A DNA stretch of 64,000 bases, taken from NCBI GenBank assembly GCA_019188255.1, contig JAETXT010000002.1, positions 2,852,001-2,916,000 on the forward strand, given 5' to 3'. The stretch is from Verticillium longisporum. Lineage: Eukaryota; Ascomycota; Sordariomycetes; Glomerellales; Plectosphaerellaceae. Below, in pieces: positions 1 to 11,813 of the stretch (positions are counted from its first letter, which is position 1; every line of letters starts with the position of its first letter). The notes below the pieces were generated by a model, which searched no databases, was not told the origin of the DNA, and saw only the letters and a list, made by a program, of their open reading frames with translations. The translations under genes were made by a program, and so were the position numbers.

Positions 1-1327
1 CAGACTTGCCGCAGCCGGGGTCTGCTGAAACCATCAGAAGCCCATGAGCTTTCCGCAGCCAATCCTGATATTTCTCCTCCTCAAGAAGCCACTTGCATGT
101 TTCTGGAACTCTGTTCTCGGTACGTTCTTTTGCGCTTTCGTATGACAGATCTTCAGAAGTGTCATGGGGCCGCAAAACCTGGAGGTGCTCCTGTTCTTCC
201 GGTGACAGTGCTCGTGACTCAAGGCGCTGTAAAGTAGCAGCCATTTCACGCGTGGATTCTGAATGATTTTGGAACGCTGTAGAAATATTCAGCATTATGG
301 AATTCGTGACGTCGAGGTTCGCGGCAGTCTCTTCTTTCAATTGACGTAGATAACCCTCGCTGGCTGTGCGCTGGAGGGGTCGCCATCGCTCTGCGACAAG
401 TTTTTCGGCGTCCTTCACACTCTGCAGCATGGTCTCCCAGCTGTCATAGTCAACAGCATCTCTGAGTTTGTTCTTCAGCTTGCGCCGATTGAATCGTAAG
501 GCTGACCGGAGCTGAAAGGACAGTATGGCTTTGTAGAGCGCTATGATGCTCTCTTCGGCAGCATCGACGAGCTCTTGTGAGCACGAGGCGTGGCTCTTCT
601 GAAACTCTGGCTCAAGAGCAAGATAGTACTTAAGAGTTCCAGTGACGTAGATGAAGCCGCTGTCATTCATGTCTTTAGCCTTCTGGACATTTTCCAGCAA
701 GGGGAGGACCAATATGGTGGCAGCCCAAACAATGGAGACTTCGAAAGACGCCGTCTTGCCCAGCGCTGTGGACACCAGGTCTTTACCCCAGGCTATCATG
801 CGAATACCCTTGTCGAACATTTCACCGACTTTATGATCCTTGTTCCTGAGTTTGAACCGTATCTCCGCATCTTCCATCCGTTGCTTGCCGTCTTGGCACA
901 GCTTCTGGACATCGTGGTATGTCAGATCTTGGTCTTGAGCCAGACCTCCCGGCAATCTTTGTGACTGATTTTGTCGCTGAGCTTCTTGAGCTACGAGTGT
1001 CTGAAAGTTTAACACGAGGTCGCTTTCTTCCTCCCGAAGCTTATCGTATGCTTGCTTCCAAAGAGAGCGCGAATCGCGAGGAGCATCGGGCCCACTGTGT
1101 GTGGTCACATCAGTTGGCAGAGCTGATGGTTCGACATTCTCGTGATCCACCTCGAGTACTGGATGTTCCTTATTCTTTGCGATGAGTGGTCTTTCAACGA
1201 TGGTTTCGGCTGTCGTGGTTTTCCCGGGAGTAATCCAGGGCCTTGTGGTCTTCGAGTTTGATGACGGCGGCTGGTTTAGCTTTGACGCCGAAGCCAGGCG
1301 TTCTCGTAGTTTATCCACTAGCCCCAT
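1..1327 (-). CDS. NACHT-type NLR receptor, N-terminal part (partial, runs off left edge)
   Basis: An uninterrupted minus-strand frame runs from the ATG at 1327 to the window edge, 442 codons without a stop. The product begins MGLVDKLRERLASASK. A long helical domain follows with motifs such as SLWKQAYDKLREEE and SGFIYVTGTLKYYLALEPEF, which I recognise as the N-terminal domain of fungal NWD/NACHT-NTPases. The last residues, VSADPGCGKS, are the start of the NACHT P-loop, so the NTPase and any repeat domain lie outside the window. Family knowledge: fungal NLRs of this type act in non-self recognition and regulated cell death. The frame upstream is open for some distance but holds no other ATG. 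The start lies only about 230 bases from RIP-mutated repeats. The family call is from memory of conserved motifs; the coding frame itself is certain. Confidence 0.86.
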   Translation of the reverse strand, partial: MGLVDKLRERLASASKLNQPPSSNSKTTRPWITPGKTTTAETIVERPLIAKNKEHPVLEVDHENVEPSALPTDVTTHSGPDAPRDSRSLWKQAYDKLREEESDLVLNFQTLVAQEAQRQNQSQRLPGGLAQDQDLTYHDVQKLCQDGKQRMEDAEIRFKLRNKDHKVGEMFDKGIRMIAWGKDLVSTALGKTASFEVSIVWAATILVLPLLENVQKAKDMNDSGFIYVTGTLKYYLALEPEFQKSHASCSQELVDAAEESIIALYKAILSFQLRSALRFNRRKLKNKLRDAVDYDSWETMLQSVKDAEKLVAERWRPLQRTASEGYLRQLKEETAANLDVTNSIMLNISTAFQNHSESTREMAATLQRLESRALSPEEQEHLQVLRPHDTSEDLSYESAKERTENRVPETCKWLLEEEKYQDWLRKAHGLLMVSADPGCGKS

Positions 1328-1555
1328 GGCCAATATCACCGCCAGGGCCGCTTCATACGGCCTACAGCAGAAGACAAGACCGTATCTTTGTGTAGCCTGA
1401 GATTTCACTCGAACATCTACAAGAACATGCCAGAAGCGGGGTCACTTCAGCTCTTTTCAGCTCGTTCCTTGTGAAGGCCAGGCTGAGGTGACTTACCCCC
1501 GCGCCTGGACGAATGAGGAATGCTTCTTCCCCCACGCACTCGCGCTAATAGAACG
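1328..1555. promoter_or_regulatory. short upstream region of the NLR gene
   Basis: GC-normal DNA between the NLR start codon and the first RIP-mutated repeat. I see no clear TATA box or other named site. It is the whole of the unmutated upstream region left to the gene. Confidence 0.4.
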
Positions 1556-2329
1556 GAATGTATTGAACTAATATTAGAGGATTGCCTGGGTTAGTGATTA
1601 CTATATAGGATTCACCGCTATAGTAATTACCGGGGCTAGGATTTACTACTCCCTCGAGTACGTAATTTATAGCCTACGTAATCTATAAATTAAATAGGTA
1701 ATAGTAAATTAGAGAGGTAGTAGTAATTTAGAGAAATAGTATTAATAATTATTATAAATCTTATATTATTAACCCTACCTATTTAGAGCTCTTAAATATA
1801 ATTAAAATAATAAATTAGGGTTTATATAAATAATAAAGCCCTTTTAATATTAATTAGTATTATTAAATTAAGATTAAAGGACTACTTAGGTTTATAATTA
1901 TTATATATAATTTACTACTATAATAATTACTAGGGCTAGGATTTACTACTCCCTCGAATATATAATTTATAGCCTATATAATCTATAAATTAGATAGATA
2001 ATAGTAAATTAAATGAATATTAGTCTAAGTTCTAGATAACGACTAAAGGTAATATTATCTTAATAAATAAGGGGATAATAGAGAGATAAATAGATAAAAG
2101 GATATAAGAGGAAGGGAGAGATAGAAGTCGTTTTATCTTAAGAAGGAGGCGTCGGAGGAAGGAATAGATCGAAGGTCTTAGTAGCCCTGATTTTTAGCTA
2201 TAGAATAGTATATTCTTCGATAGGAACGGAGGTAAGCGTTTTCTAGTTAAATTAATATAAATACTCGGATTAACTTTAAAGGAGGTATAGCCTATCTTAG
2301 AAGATATCTATTTATAATAATTAAAGGTA
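1556..2329 (+). repeat. RIP-mutated LTR-like repeats and leader of a retroelement (flank A)
   Basis: AT-rich sequence with two head-to-tail copies of an LTR-like repeat (about 1560-1850 and 1850-2015), then a leader-like stretch. All of it has a relative at 16465-17533 in the same window. CpA and TpG are nearly absent. No open frame. The segment ends at the TA (2328-2329) that flanks the first DNA transposon. Confidence 0.7.
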
Positions 2330-4189
2330 ACGTAATCCACAAGCGAGTGGTTCACCCATGCGAGTGGTTCACTTCACCCCGACCCGACAAACATTCCGAG
2401 GAAAACCTCAACCCAAACGCCGTAAATCAATTAAAATCACTCCTCCTCGTCTTTTGCAGACGATGAGATAGCTACCTGACAAGTTCTCGCGTTGTGGCCG
2501 GTCTTCCCGCATACGCTACAGCATCGTTTCTTCGGCTGGGACCACGACGCGGGACCCGGGTTCTGCAGCGTTTCCTCTTTTATCTGGATATCTACTTCCT
2601 TCTGAGCAATCTTGTCCTGTCCCTCGCCTACAGCCATGCTTCCTCCTTCCCGGAGACGTAGCTTTTTGGCCCTCCGGCGTCGGCTTAGTGTAGCATTTTC
2701 CTCTCGAAGGATCATAACCTCTGACTTCAAAAGAGCGATCTGGTGCATAACACCCCGCGTCCCCTTCGCAAGATAGTCAACAGCATCTAAAATTGACGTT
2801 GGGGAGCTTCCCTGGTGGCGTGAGATTCGCCCTTTGATGAAGTCAGTCTGGGAACCTGCCTCGAGCAGGTTAGTGGGCGTCTTAGAGACCCAAGAATCAC
2901 GCTCCCCGTGGGACGTCCCCGGAGGCGTCGTCGTCCTCAACCTCACATCCAGCTTTGACAGGACTGTTTCCGGGTTATGGGGGACAAGCCCCGCTCCTCG
3001 AAAGCCTCCCTGGATGTTTTTTCTGTCATTGCTTGCTGAAATGCAGCCGAAAACGCCGGGAAGAAGTCCTCTTTGCTGATGTGCGTTGTACCCGCCCTCA
3101 TCCTATCCTCGATTTGCCGACCGTATGCTTTCTTTAGTGGGCCAAAACACCCAACATCGAGAGGCTGGAGTAGATGTGACGAATGAGGAGGCATACAGAG
3201 TGTGATGATGTTGTTCTCCTTGCAGTAGAGTTCGAAGTCGACCGAGTGGTGACTTTCGTGGCCATCCAGGATCAGTAGGCGATAACCGCCCGAAGTACGG
3301 GACTTTGTATGCCTGTCAAAATGCCGAATCCATTCCAGACCAATATCATTCGTCGTCCAGCCGTTTGGAGATGTTGCGATTCTCCAGTCGCGAGAAATCG
3401 CGTCGTCCTGGTACCAGCTCGAGAGGTGGTACTTGCCCGAAACCACGATGAACGGCGGGACGGAGAAACCCAACGCGCCAACGCCCTGGATCACCGTAAC
3501 CCATTCCCGGTTGCCTGGCTGCCTCATCTTCACATTGGACCGTCTTTCCGAACTGGTCACGACCATTCCGTTGGCGATAACGCCCATCTGGAAGCCGGTC
3601 TCGTCAAAGTTGTACATGTCAGCCTCTTGGATGCCGTACTTGGCGATCATGTTATGCACGAGGCGGAACCACGCGTTTATCGCATCCGGATCTTCGCATT
3701 GGGCCCTCTTGTAGTCGTACTTGCGAAAGAAACGCGTCCGGAGCTCTGGTTGCCGTTTGACGAAGTTTGCGGCCCAGTTCTTCCCGACGCGTGGCGCGTC
3801 ACGGTCGGCAAGCAGGCGATTCGCCATATCTCCGACCTCACCCAACCGGGGAGGGTAAGATCGCGCATCTAGGTCAAGGATATATTCGACAATAGTTTTC
3901 TCTTCTAGTACTGTTAATTTGGCAGAATTGGGCGGGCTTTCGCGTCGGGAGGGTTTGCCCTTCTGGCGTCGGAGGAGCGTCGTTAAGGGGACGGTGTAGA
4001 TCCTCGCAGCACTCCGGGCGCTTAGGTTCGGGTCATTGTCCATAGCTTGGATAGCAAGGAATAATTGACCTTCTTTTGAAAGAGTCTCCATCGCGGGCGG
4101 AGGTGGAATCTGTAGAATTCAGGTGTAGGTCGTGGGCCCGGGCGAAGTGAACCACTCGCTTGGGTGAACCACTCGCTTGTGGATTACGT
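2330..4189 (-). mobile_element. pogo/Fot-type DNA transposon, copy 1
   Basis: A 1860-base element flanked by TA on both sides (2328-2329 and 4190-4191), the target duplication of Tc1/mariner/pogo elements. Its ends are inverted repeats of about 46 bases with one mismatch. Each end contains GCGAGTGGTTCAC twice (2343-2355 and 2360-2372 on the left). It carries one minus-strand transposase gene and is GC-normal inside AT-rich RIP-mutated DNA. The two flanks belong to different parts of the retroelement, so this is not a simple insertion (see findings). Confidence 0.93.
2437..4091 (-). pseudogene. pogo-type transposase, copy 1 (one frameshift)
   Basis: Starts at the ATG at 4091. Domains in order: psq-type HTH (about residues 8-45), CENP-B/Tc5-like HTH (about 60-128), and the DDE_1 endonuclease with D163 (YNFDETGF), D276 (LLILDGHES) and D312 (LLQPLDVGCFG). 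The frame breaks in a run of six T at 3017-3022, where copy 2 has seven. After the break the reading frame continues to 2437 and ends in a CCHC zinc knuckle (CSVCGKTGHNARTC), intact here because the second T run (2663-2667) has five T. With the first run set aside, this copy would be complete at roughly 550 residues. The break lies in a homopolymer, so it may be polymerase slippage or a sequencing error. Confidence 0.88.
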
Positions 4190-7071
4190 TATCTTATTCT
4201 AGAATAAAGAGAATAATTATTTTAAAGATATATATAATATCCTTAATAATAAAATATATATTTTTATAGATATTTATAAATTATTATAAGTCTATTATAT
4301 ATAGCTCTATATATTCTTTTTAAATATATTTTACAACATATATAAACTTTCTTCCTAGAATATATAAACTAGAATATAGGACTCTATTAAATATATTTAA
4401 TAATTAAATAATAATTCAATTTAGAGATTAATAGAATATAATATTATATAGATTAGAGCTTAATAATATTCTATTCTATAATAATAGAAGCTAATAATAT
4501 AGGAAAGCTATAAATAGAAGTTCTCTAGATCCTTCTAAATAGGCTTTAATAATATTAGAGAATATTTAGCCCTATATTTAAAGAAGAGATTTATCTTTAT
4601 ATAAATATTCTAAGAATAATTTAAAGTATCCTAAAGCTAAAGATTATATTAATAAAGCTAGAATAATCTTTTAATATATTATCTATATAGCTTAAGAGTA
4701 TATTAAAAGTAGAGGAGAATATTAGAATACTTAAATACTTCTATATTAATAGAGATTATAGGAGCGGATATTATTAAATTAATAGAAAAGGAGATTATAG
4801 AGAATAATTAATATATAGAATTAATAATCGTTAATTATCTAGAATTCGTAAATATTAGATATATTCTAAACTAAATTATAGATTAATAAAGTATTCGCCT
4901 AAGGAATAATAATATTTAAAAGAGTAATAGAAATATATATAAGAAGTATATAGAGATTAATAGAAGGGATATTATTAGTTTTTAATAATAATAAAACCTA
5001 TTAAGAGCTTAGAATTAAATAATCCTATTTCTAATAAGCTAGGAATAGATAATATTTATAAGTTTAATCTTAAAAGCGAATTAATAAATATTTATATTAT
5101 ATACTTCCTAGTAAATAAATTATTCTAATATAGAATTAAAAGGAATAATCCGAAAACTAAAATAATAGCTCTAATAGAATAGGTCTTTATTTAATATTAA
5201 ATTAATAATACTTTTATATAATATAATATTATCCTTAATATAAATATAATATTAATTTTAATAATAGGAGCTTTATAAATAAAGGATTTAATAGCTTTAA
5301 TATTAAGCTTAATAATTAATAAATAAGGAATAAGGGCTAGAATAAGATTCGGAATAGGAAATCCTATTTCTATAATAGAGGAGATTATTATTCTAATATT
5401 AATTAAGAGAATTATATTTTATATTATCCTAATAGATACCTTATTCTTACTTTATATTAAAGATATAAACGATCTTAGAATCTATTTAGATAATATATAT
5501 AATAAGCTAGTAAAGCGTATTAAGGAGATCTAAGAGTATATACCTATCTTTTATAAATAGAGCTATTTATAGTTCTTCTTATATATAAAGATATATATTA
5601 GCTTTAGGATTATATATATAATAAGGATAAAGAATAATAGAGTAGTATTTCTAATAGAAATAGAGCTTTAATATATTTATAAATAATTTAATTATTTATT
5701 TATAGAGAAGCTATAGAGTTTACTTTAAAGAATAGATTATAATATAAATTAGGATATTCTAAAGCTAATAAATCGCTTCTATTACTATTATTAAATTAAA
5801 GGGAAGTCTCTATAATACTTTAAATTTATATTAAAATTAAATATTAACTTTAATTACGAGATTTTAATCGATATTATATATTTAAATAGGAAGCCTATTC
5901 TTTATATAATCGATATAAATATAGGATTCTAATCTATAATTTTTATTATTAATTTTATAATTTATATAATATAGGAAGCCCTTAAGAAGTATTAATTAGA
6001 TATATATCTCAGGCCTCTAGATATTATAACTATTAATACTAGAATAAACTTTACTTCTATAGAGTTTAGAATAGAGGTGCGCCTTTTAAATATAATCTAT
6101 TATTAGATCCTTATAGAGGCCTATTAATTAATTAGTAAAGTTAAAAGCTATTATAAGCTAATATATAGAATATATAAGATCTTAAAAGTAGAGTCTTATA
6201 ATATAAGCCTAGAATTACTACTTTAAGGAGCTATAAAAATAATAAACGATATTACTAAGCTTAATAGATTAATACTTATATTATTTATATTTAAAGTAAT
6301 ACTTAGGATTACTATTTACTTAGTACTTATTACGACCTAAGTATAATATATTAAAGCGATTAATAAAGTAATAATAGAGCTTTAGCGAATAGTTACTAAA
6401 TAGAAGGTTAATAATACTCTTAATACCTATAATAGATTAGATATTAAATAGTTATTATTAAGATTATTAGAACTAGGAAGCGATATTCTTATATTCTAAG
6501 AATAGGAGAAATAGACTAATCCCTATAAGGTTATATCGGTTTCTAATATAATAGTTATAATCGAGATAGTTAATAGCTTAATAGAGTTTAGAGGAATATA
6601 TATTAAGCTATATAATAGATCGCTAGATTAGGAGATTAGGGAGATAATAATAATATAAACTCTAGAGACCTTAGAGCTATTTAAATACTTAGAACTAATT
6701 CTATTATAAAGATATAGGAGACCTAGAAAGTTAATAAATACTATAAATCTATTATAAATAGCTTTTATAGATTATAAGAGTAATATAATTAGGATTTTAT
6801 AGATCGAATATTAGTTTATTATTAAAAGGGAGTAATAAGGTTATAATCTAGCTATTAAACTATATAATAAAGATAGAATAATAACCCCTAGGAAGCTATT
6901 TAAATAATCCGATTAAGAGGAAATCGATTTACTCCTAGTAGCTAGAGTAATTATACTAATTAGGAGATCTATATTTCCTAGTACTAAGATCTATAAATAC
7001 TAGCTTATAAGAGAAATAAAAGGCTTCCTTTAAGCTTTATATAAGAAGTTAAGATTAATAGTTTAAGGATA
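4190..7071 (+). repeat. RIP-mutated copia-type retrotransposon, first copy of segment B (gag to integrase to start of RT)
   Basis: 2882 bases of AT-rich DNA, repeated at 8932-11813 with no difference that I found. Read on the plus strand through stops, it gives a recognisable integrase. KGKS...FKF is followed by KPILYIID at 5891-5914, a second catalytic motif at 6020-6052 (D-I-I-T-I-N-T-R-I-N-F, for an original of the form D-A-G-T-N-F), and KVKSYYK near 6137-6157 for an original KVERYHK. H to Y, E to K and Q to stop are the changes RIP makes. After the integrase, the linker typical of fungal copia-like polyproteins leads to an RT-proximal LIREIKG motif near 7000 and ends at a Gln-Gly codon pair just before the transposon. 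The order integrase then RT indicates the copia superfamily. The first 420 bases are related to 18986-19409. Confidence 0.82.
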
Positions 7072-8931
7072 ACGTAATCCACAAGCGAGTGGTTCACCCA
7101 TGCGAGTGGTTCACTTCACCCCGACCCGACAAACATTCCGAGGAAAACCTCAACCCAAACGCCGTAAATCAATTAAAATCACTCCTCCTCGTCTTTTGCA
7201 GACGATGAGATAGCTACCTGACAAGTTCTCGCGTTGTGGCCGGTCTTCCCGCATACGCTACAGCATCGTTTCTTCGGCTGGGACCACGACGCGGGACCCG
7301 GGTTCTGCAGCGTTTCCTCTTTTATCTGGATATCTACTTCCTTCTGAGCAATCTTGTCCTGTCCCTCGCCTACAGCCATGCTTCCTCCTTCCCGGAGACG
7401 TAGCTTTTGGCCCTCCGGCGTCGGCTTAGTGTAGCATTTTCCTCTCGAAGGATCATAACCTCTGACTTCAAAAGAGCGATCTGGTGCATAACACCCCGCG
7501 TCCCCTTCGCAAGATAGTCAACAGCATCTAAAATTGACGTTGGGGAGCTTCCCTGGTGGCGTGAGATTCGCCCTTTGATGAAGTCAGTCTGGGAACCTGC
7601 CTCGAGCAGGTTAGTGGGCGTCTTAGAGACCCAAGAATCACGCTCCCCGTGGGACGTCCCCGGAGGCGTCGTCGTCCTCAACCTCACATCCAGCTTTGAC
7701 AGGACTGTTTCCGGGTTATGGGGGACAAGCCCCGCTCCTCGAAAGCCTCCCTGGATGTTTTTTTCTGTCATTGCTTGCTGAAATGCAGCCGAAAACGCCG
7801 GGAAGAAGTCCTCTTTGCTGATGTGCGTTGTACCCGCCCTCATCCTATCCTCGATTTGCCGACCGTATGCTTTCTTTAGTGGGCCAAAACACCCAACATC
7901 GAGAGGCTGGAGTAGATGTGACGAATGAGGAGGCATACAGAGTGTGATGATGTTGTTCTCCTTGCAGTAGAGTTCGAAGTCGACCGAGTGGTGACTTTCG
8001 TGGCCATCCAGGATCAGTAGGCGATAACCGCCCGAAGTACGGGACTTTGTATGCCTGTCAAAATGCCGAATCCATTCCAGACCAATATCATTCGTCGTCC
8101 AGCCGTTTGGAGATGTTGCGATTCTCCAGTCGCGAGAAATCGCGTCGTCCTGGTACCAGCTCGAGAGGTGGTACTTGCCCGAAACCACGATGAACGGCGG
8201 GACGGAGAAACCCAACGCGCCAACGCCCTGGATCACCGTAACCCATTCCCGGTTGCCTGGCTGCCTCATCTTCACATTGGACCGTCTTTCCGAACTGGTC
8301 ACGACCATTCCGTTGGCGATAACGCCCATCTGGAAGCCGGTCTCGTCAAAGTTGTACATGTCAGCCTCTTGGATGCCGTACTTGGCGATCATGTTATGCA
8401 CGAGGCGGAACCACGCGTTTATCGCATCCGGATCTTCGCATTGGGCCCTCTTGTAGTCGTACTTGCGAAAGAAACGCGTCCGGAGCTCTGGTTGCCGTTT
8501 GACGAAGTTTGCGGCCCAGTTCTTCCCGACGCGTGGCGCGTCACGGTCGGCAAGCAGGCGATTCGCCATATCTCCGACCTCACCCAACCGGGGAGGGTAA
8601 GATCGCGCATCTAGGTCAAGGATATATTCGACAATAGTTTTCTCTTCTAGTACTGTTAATTTGGCAGAATTGGGCGGGCTTTCGCGTCGGGAGGGTTTGC
8701 CCTTCTGGCGTCGGAGGAGCGTCGTTAAGGGGACGGTGTAGATCCTCGCAGCACTCCGGGCGCTTAGGTTCGGGTCATTGTCCATAGCTTGGATAGCAAG
8801 GAATAATTGACCTTCTTTTGAAAGAGTCTCCATCGCGGGCGGAGGTGGAATCTGTAGAATTCAGGTGTAGGTCGTGGGCCCGGGCGAAGTGAACCACTCG
8901 CTTGGGTGAACCACTCGCTTGTGGATTACGT
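7072..8931 (-). mobile_element. pogo/Fot-type DNA transposon, copy 2
   Basis: A 1860-base element, the same as copy 1 in structure, starting exactly 4742 bases later, flanked by TA at 7070-7071 and 8932-8933. Its right flank is the same sequence as the right flank of copy 1, and its left flank the same as the left flank of copy 3. That identifies it as the middle, recombinant member of the array. Confidence 0.93.
7179..8833 (-). pseudogene. pogo-type transposase, copy 2 (longest frame, loses its zinc knuckle)
   Basis: The ATG at 8833 opens a 487-residue frame ending at 7370. It contains both HTH domains and the whole catalytic triad D163, D276, D312. Here the first T run (7758-7764) has seven T and the frame stays open. 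The second run (7405-7408) has four T against five in copy 1, which shifts the frame and replaces the last ~65 residues, including the CCHC knuckle, with a short tail ending ...SGKEEAWL. The knuckle-coding sequence still exists in another frame at 7179-7379. Because the catalytic core is complete, this copy is the most likely of the three to make a stable protein. Homopolymer sequencing error cannot be excluded. Confidence 0.88.
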
Positions 8932-11813
8932 TATCTTATTCTAGAATAAAGAGAATAATTATTTTAAAGATATATATAATATCCTTAATAATAAAATATA
9001 TATTTTTATAGATATTTATAAATTATTATAAGTCTATTATATATAGCTCTATATATTCTTTTTAAATATATTTTACAACATATATAAACTTTCTTCCTAG
9101 AATATATAAACTAGAATATAGGACTCTATTAAATATATTTAATAATTAAATAATAATTCAATTTAGAGATTAATAGAATATAATATTATATAGATTAGAG
9201 CTTAATAATATTCTATTCTATAATAATAGAAGCTAATAATATAGGAAAGCTATAAATAGAAGTTCTCTAGATCCTTCTAAATAGGCTTTAATAATATTAG
9301 AGAATATTTAGCCCTATATTTAAAGAAGAGATTTATCTTTATATAAATATTCTAAGAATAATTTAAAGTATCCTAAAGCTAAAGATTATATTAATAAAGC
9401 TAGAATAATCTTTTAATATATTATCTATATAGCTTAAGAGTATATTAAAAGTAGAGGAGAATATTAGAATACTTAAATACTTCTATATTAATAGAGATTA
9501 TAGGAGCGGATATTATTAAATTAATAGAAAAGGAGATTATAGAGAATAATTAATATATAGAATTAATAATCGTTAATTATCTAGAATTCGTAAATATTAG
9601 ATATATTCTAAACTAAATTATAGATTAATAAAGTATTCGCCTAAGGAATAATAATATTTAAAAGAGTAATAGAAATATATATAAGAAGTATATAGAGATT
9701 AATAGAAGGGATATTATTAGTTTTTAATAATAATAAAACCTATTAAGAGCTTAGAATTAAATAATCCTATTTCTAATAAGCTAGGAATAGATAATATTTA
9801 TAAGTTTAATCTTAAAAGCGAATTAATAAATATTTATATTATATACTTCCTAGTAAATAAATTATTCTAATATAGAATTAAAAGGAATAATCCGAAAACT
9901 AAAATAATAGCTCTAATAGAATAGGTCTTTATTTAATATTAAATTAATAATACTTTTATATAATATAATATTATCCTTAATATAAATATAATATTAATTT
10001 TAATAATAGGAGCTTTATAAATAAAGGATTTAATAGCTTTAATATTAAGCTTAATAATTAATAAATAAGGAATAAGGGCTAGAATAAGATTCGGAATAGG
10101 AAATCCTATTTCTATAATAGAGGAGATTATTATTCTAATATTAATTAAGAGAATTATATTTTATATTATCCTAATAGATACCTTATTCTTACTTTATATT
10201 AAAGATATAAACGATCTTAGAATCTATTTAGATAATATATATAATAAGCTAGTAAAGCGTATTAAGGAGATCTAAGAGTATATACCTATCTTTTATAAAT
10301 AGAGCTATTTATAGTTCTTCTTATATATAAAGATATATATTAGCTTTAGGATTATATATATAATAAGGATAAAGAATAATAGAGTAGTATTTCTAATAGA
10401 AATAGAGCTTTAATATATTTATAAATAATTTAATTATTTATTTATAGAGAAGCTATAGAGTTTACTTTAAAGAATAGATTATAATATAAATTAGGATATT
10501 CTAAAGCTAATAAATCGCTTCTATTACTATTATTAAATTAAAGGGAAGTCTCTATAATACTTTAAATTTATATTAAAATTAAATATTAACTTTAATTACG
10601 AGATTTTAATCGATATTATATATTTAAATAGGAAGCCTATTCTTTATATAATCGATATAAATATAGGATTCTAATCTATAATTTTTATTATTAATTTTAT
10701 AATTTATATAATATAGGAAGCCCTTAAGAAGTATTAATTAGATATATATCTCAGGCCTCTAGATATTATAACTATTAATACTAGAATAAACTTTACTTCT
10801 ATAGAGTTTAGAATAGAGGTGCGCCTTTTAAATATAATCTATTATTAGATCCTTATAGAGGCCTATTAATTAATTAGTAAAGTTAAAAGCTATTATAAGC
10901 TAATATATAGAATATATAAGATCTTAAAAGTAGAGTCTTATAATATAAGCCTAGAATTACTACTTTAAGGAGCTATAAAAATAATAAACGATATTACTAA
11001 GCTTAATAGATTAATACTTATATTATTTATATTTAAAGTAATACTTAGGATTACTATTTACTTAGTACTTATTACGACCTAAGTATAATATATTAAAGCG
11101 ATTAATAAAGTAATAATAGAGCTTTAGCGAATAGTTACTAAATAGAAGGTTAATAATACTCTTAATACCTATAATAGATTAGATATTAAATAGTTATTAT
11201 TAAGATTATTAGAACTAGGAAGCGATATTCTTATATTCTAAGAATAGGAGAAATAGACTAATCCCTATAAGGTTATATCGGTTTCTAATATAATAGTTAT
11301 AATCGAGATAGTTAATAGCTTAATAGAGTTTAGAGGAATATATATTAAGCTATATAATAGATCGCTAGATTAGGAGATTAGGGAGATAATAATAATATAA
11401 ACTCTAGAGACCTTAGAGCTATTTAAATACTTAGAACTAATTCTATTATAAAGATATAGGAGACCTAGAAAGTTAATAAATACTATAAATCTATTATAAA
11501 TAGCTTTTATAGATTATAAGAGTAATATAATTAGGATTTTATAGATCGAATATTAGTTTATTATTAAAAGGGAGTAATAAGGTTATAATCTAGCTATTAA
11601 ACTATATAATAAAGATAGAATAATAACCCCTAGGAAGCTATTTAAATAATCCGATTAAGAGGAAATCGATTTACTCCTAGTAGCTAGAGTAATTATACTA
11701 ATTAGGAGATCTATATTTCCTAGTACTAAGATCTATAAATACTAGCTTATAAGAGAAATAAAAGGCTTCCTTTAAGCTTTATATAAGAAGTTAAGATTAA
11801 TAGTTTAAGGATA
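8932..11813 (+). repeat. RIP-mutated copia-type retrotransposon, second copy of segment B
   Basis: Same 2882-base sequence as 4190-7071, shifted by 4742 bases; I saw no substitution between the two on reading. The integrase remnants fall at about 10633-10656 and 10762-10794. Shared mutations mean the duplication happened after RIP, not before. Confidence 0.85.

Noticed and set aside
590..1400. Plus-strand frames opposite the NLR gene
   Set aside because: They overlap a 442-codon minus-strand frame with clear protein-family motifs and have none themselves.
3309..3872. 187-codon plus-strand frame inside each transposon
   Set aside because: Antisense to the transposase catalytic domain; no features of its own, present only because the sense frame is open.
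4190..11813. CRISPR-like or satellite array because of regular 4742-base spacing
   Set aside because: Only two repeats of a retroelement fragment between transposons; recombination explains the period.
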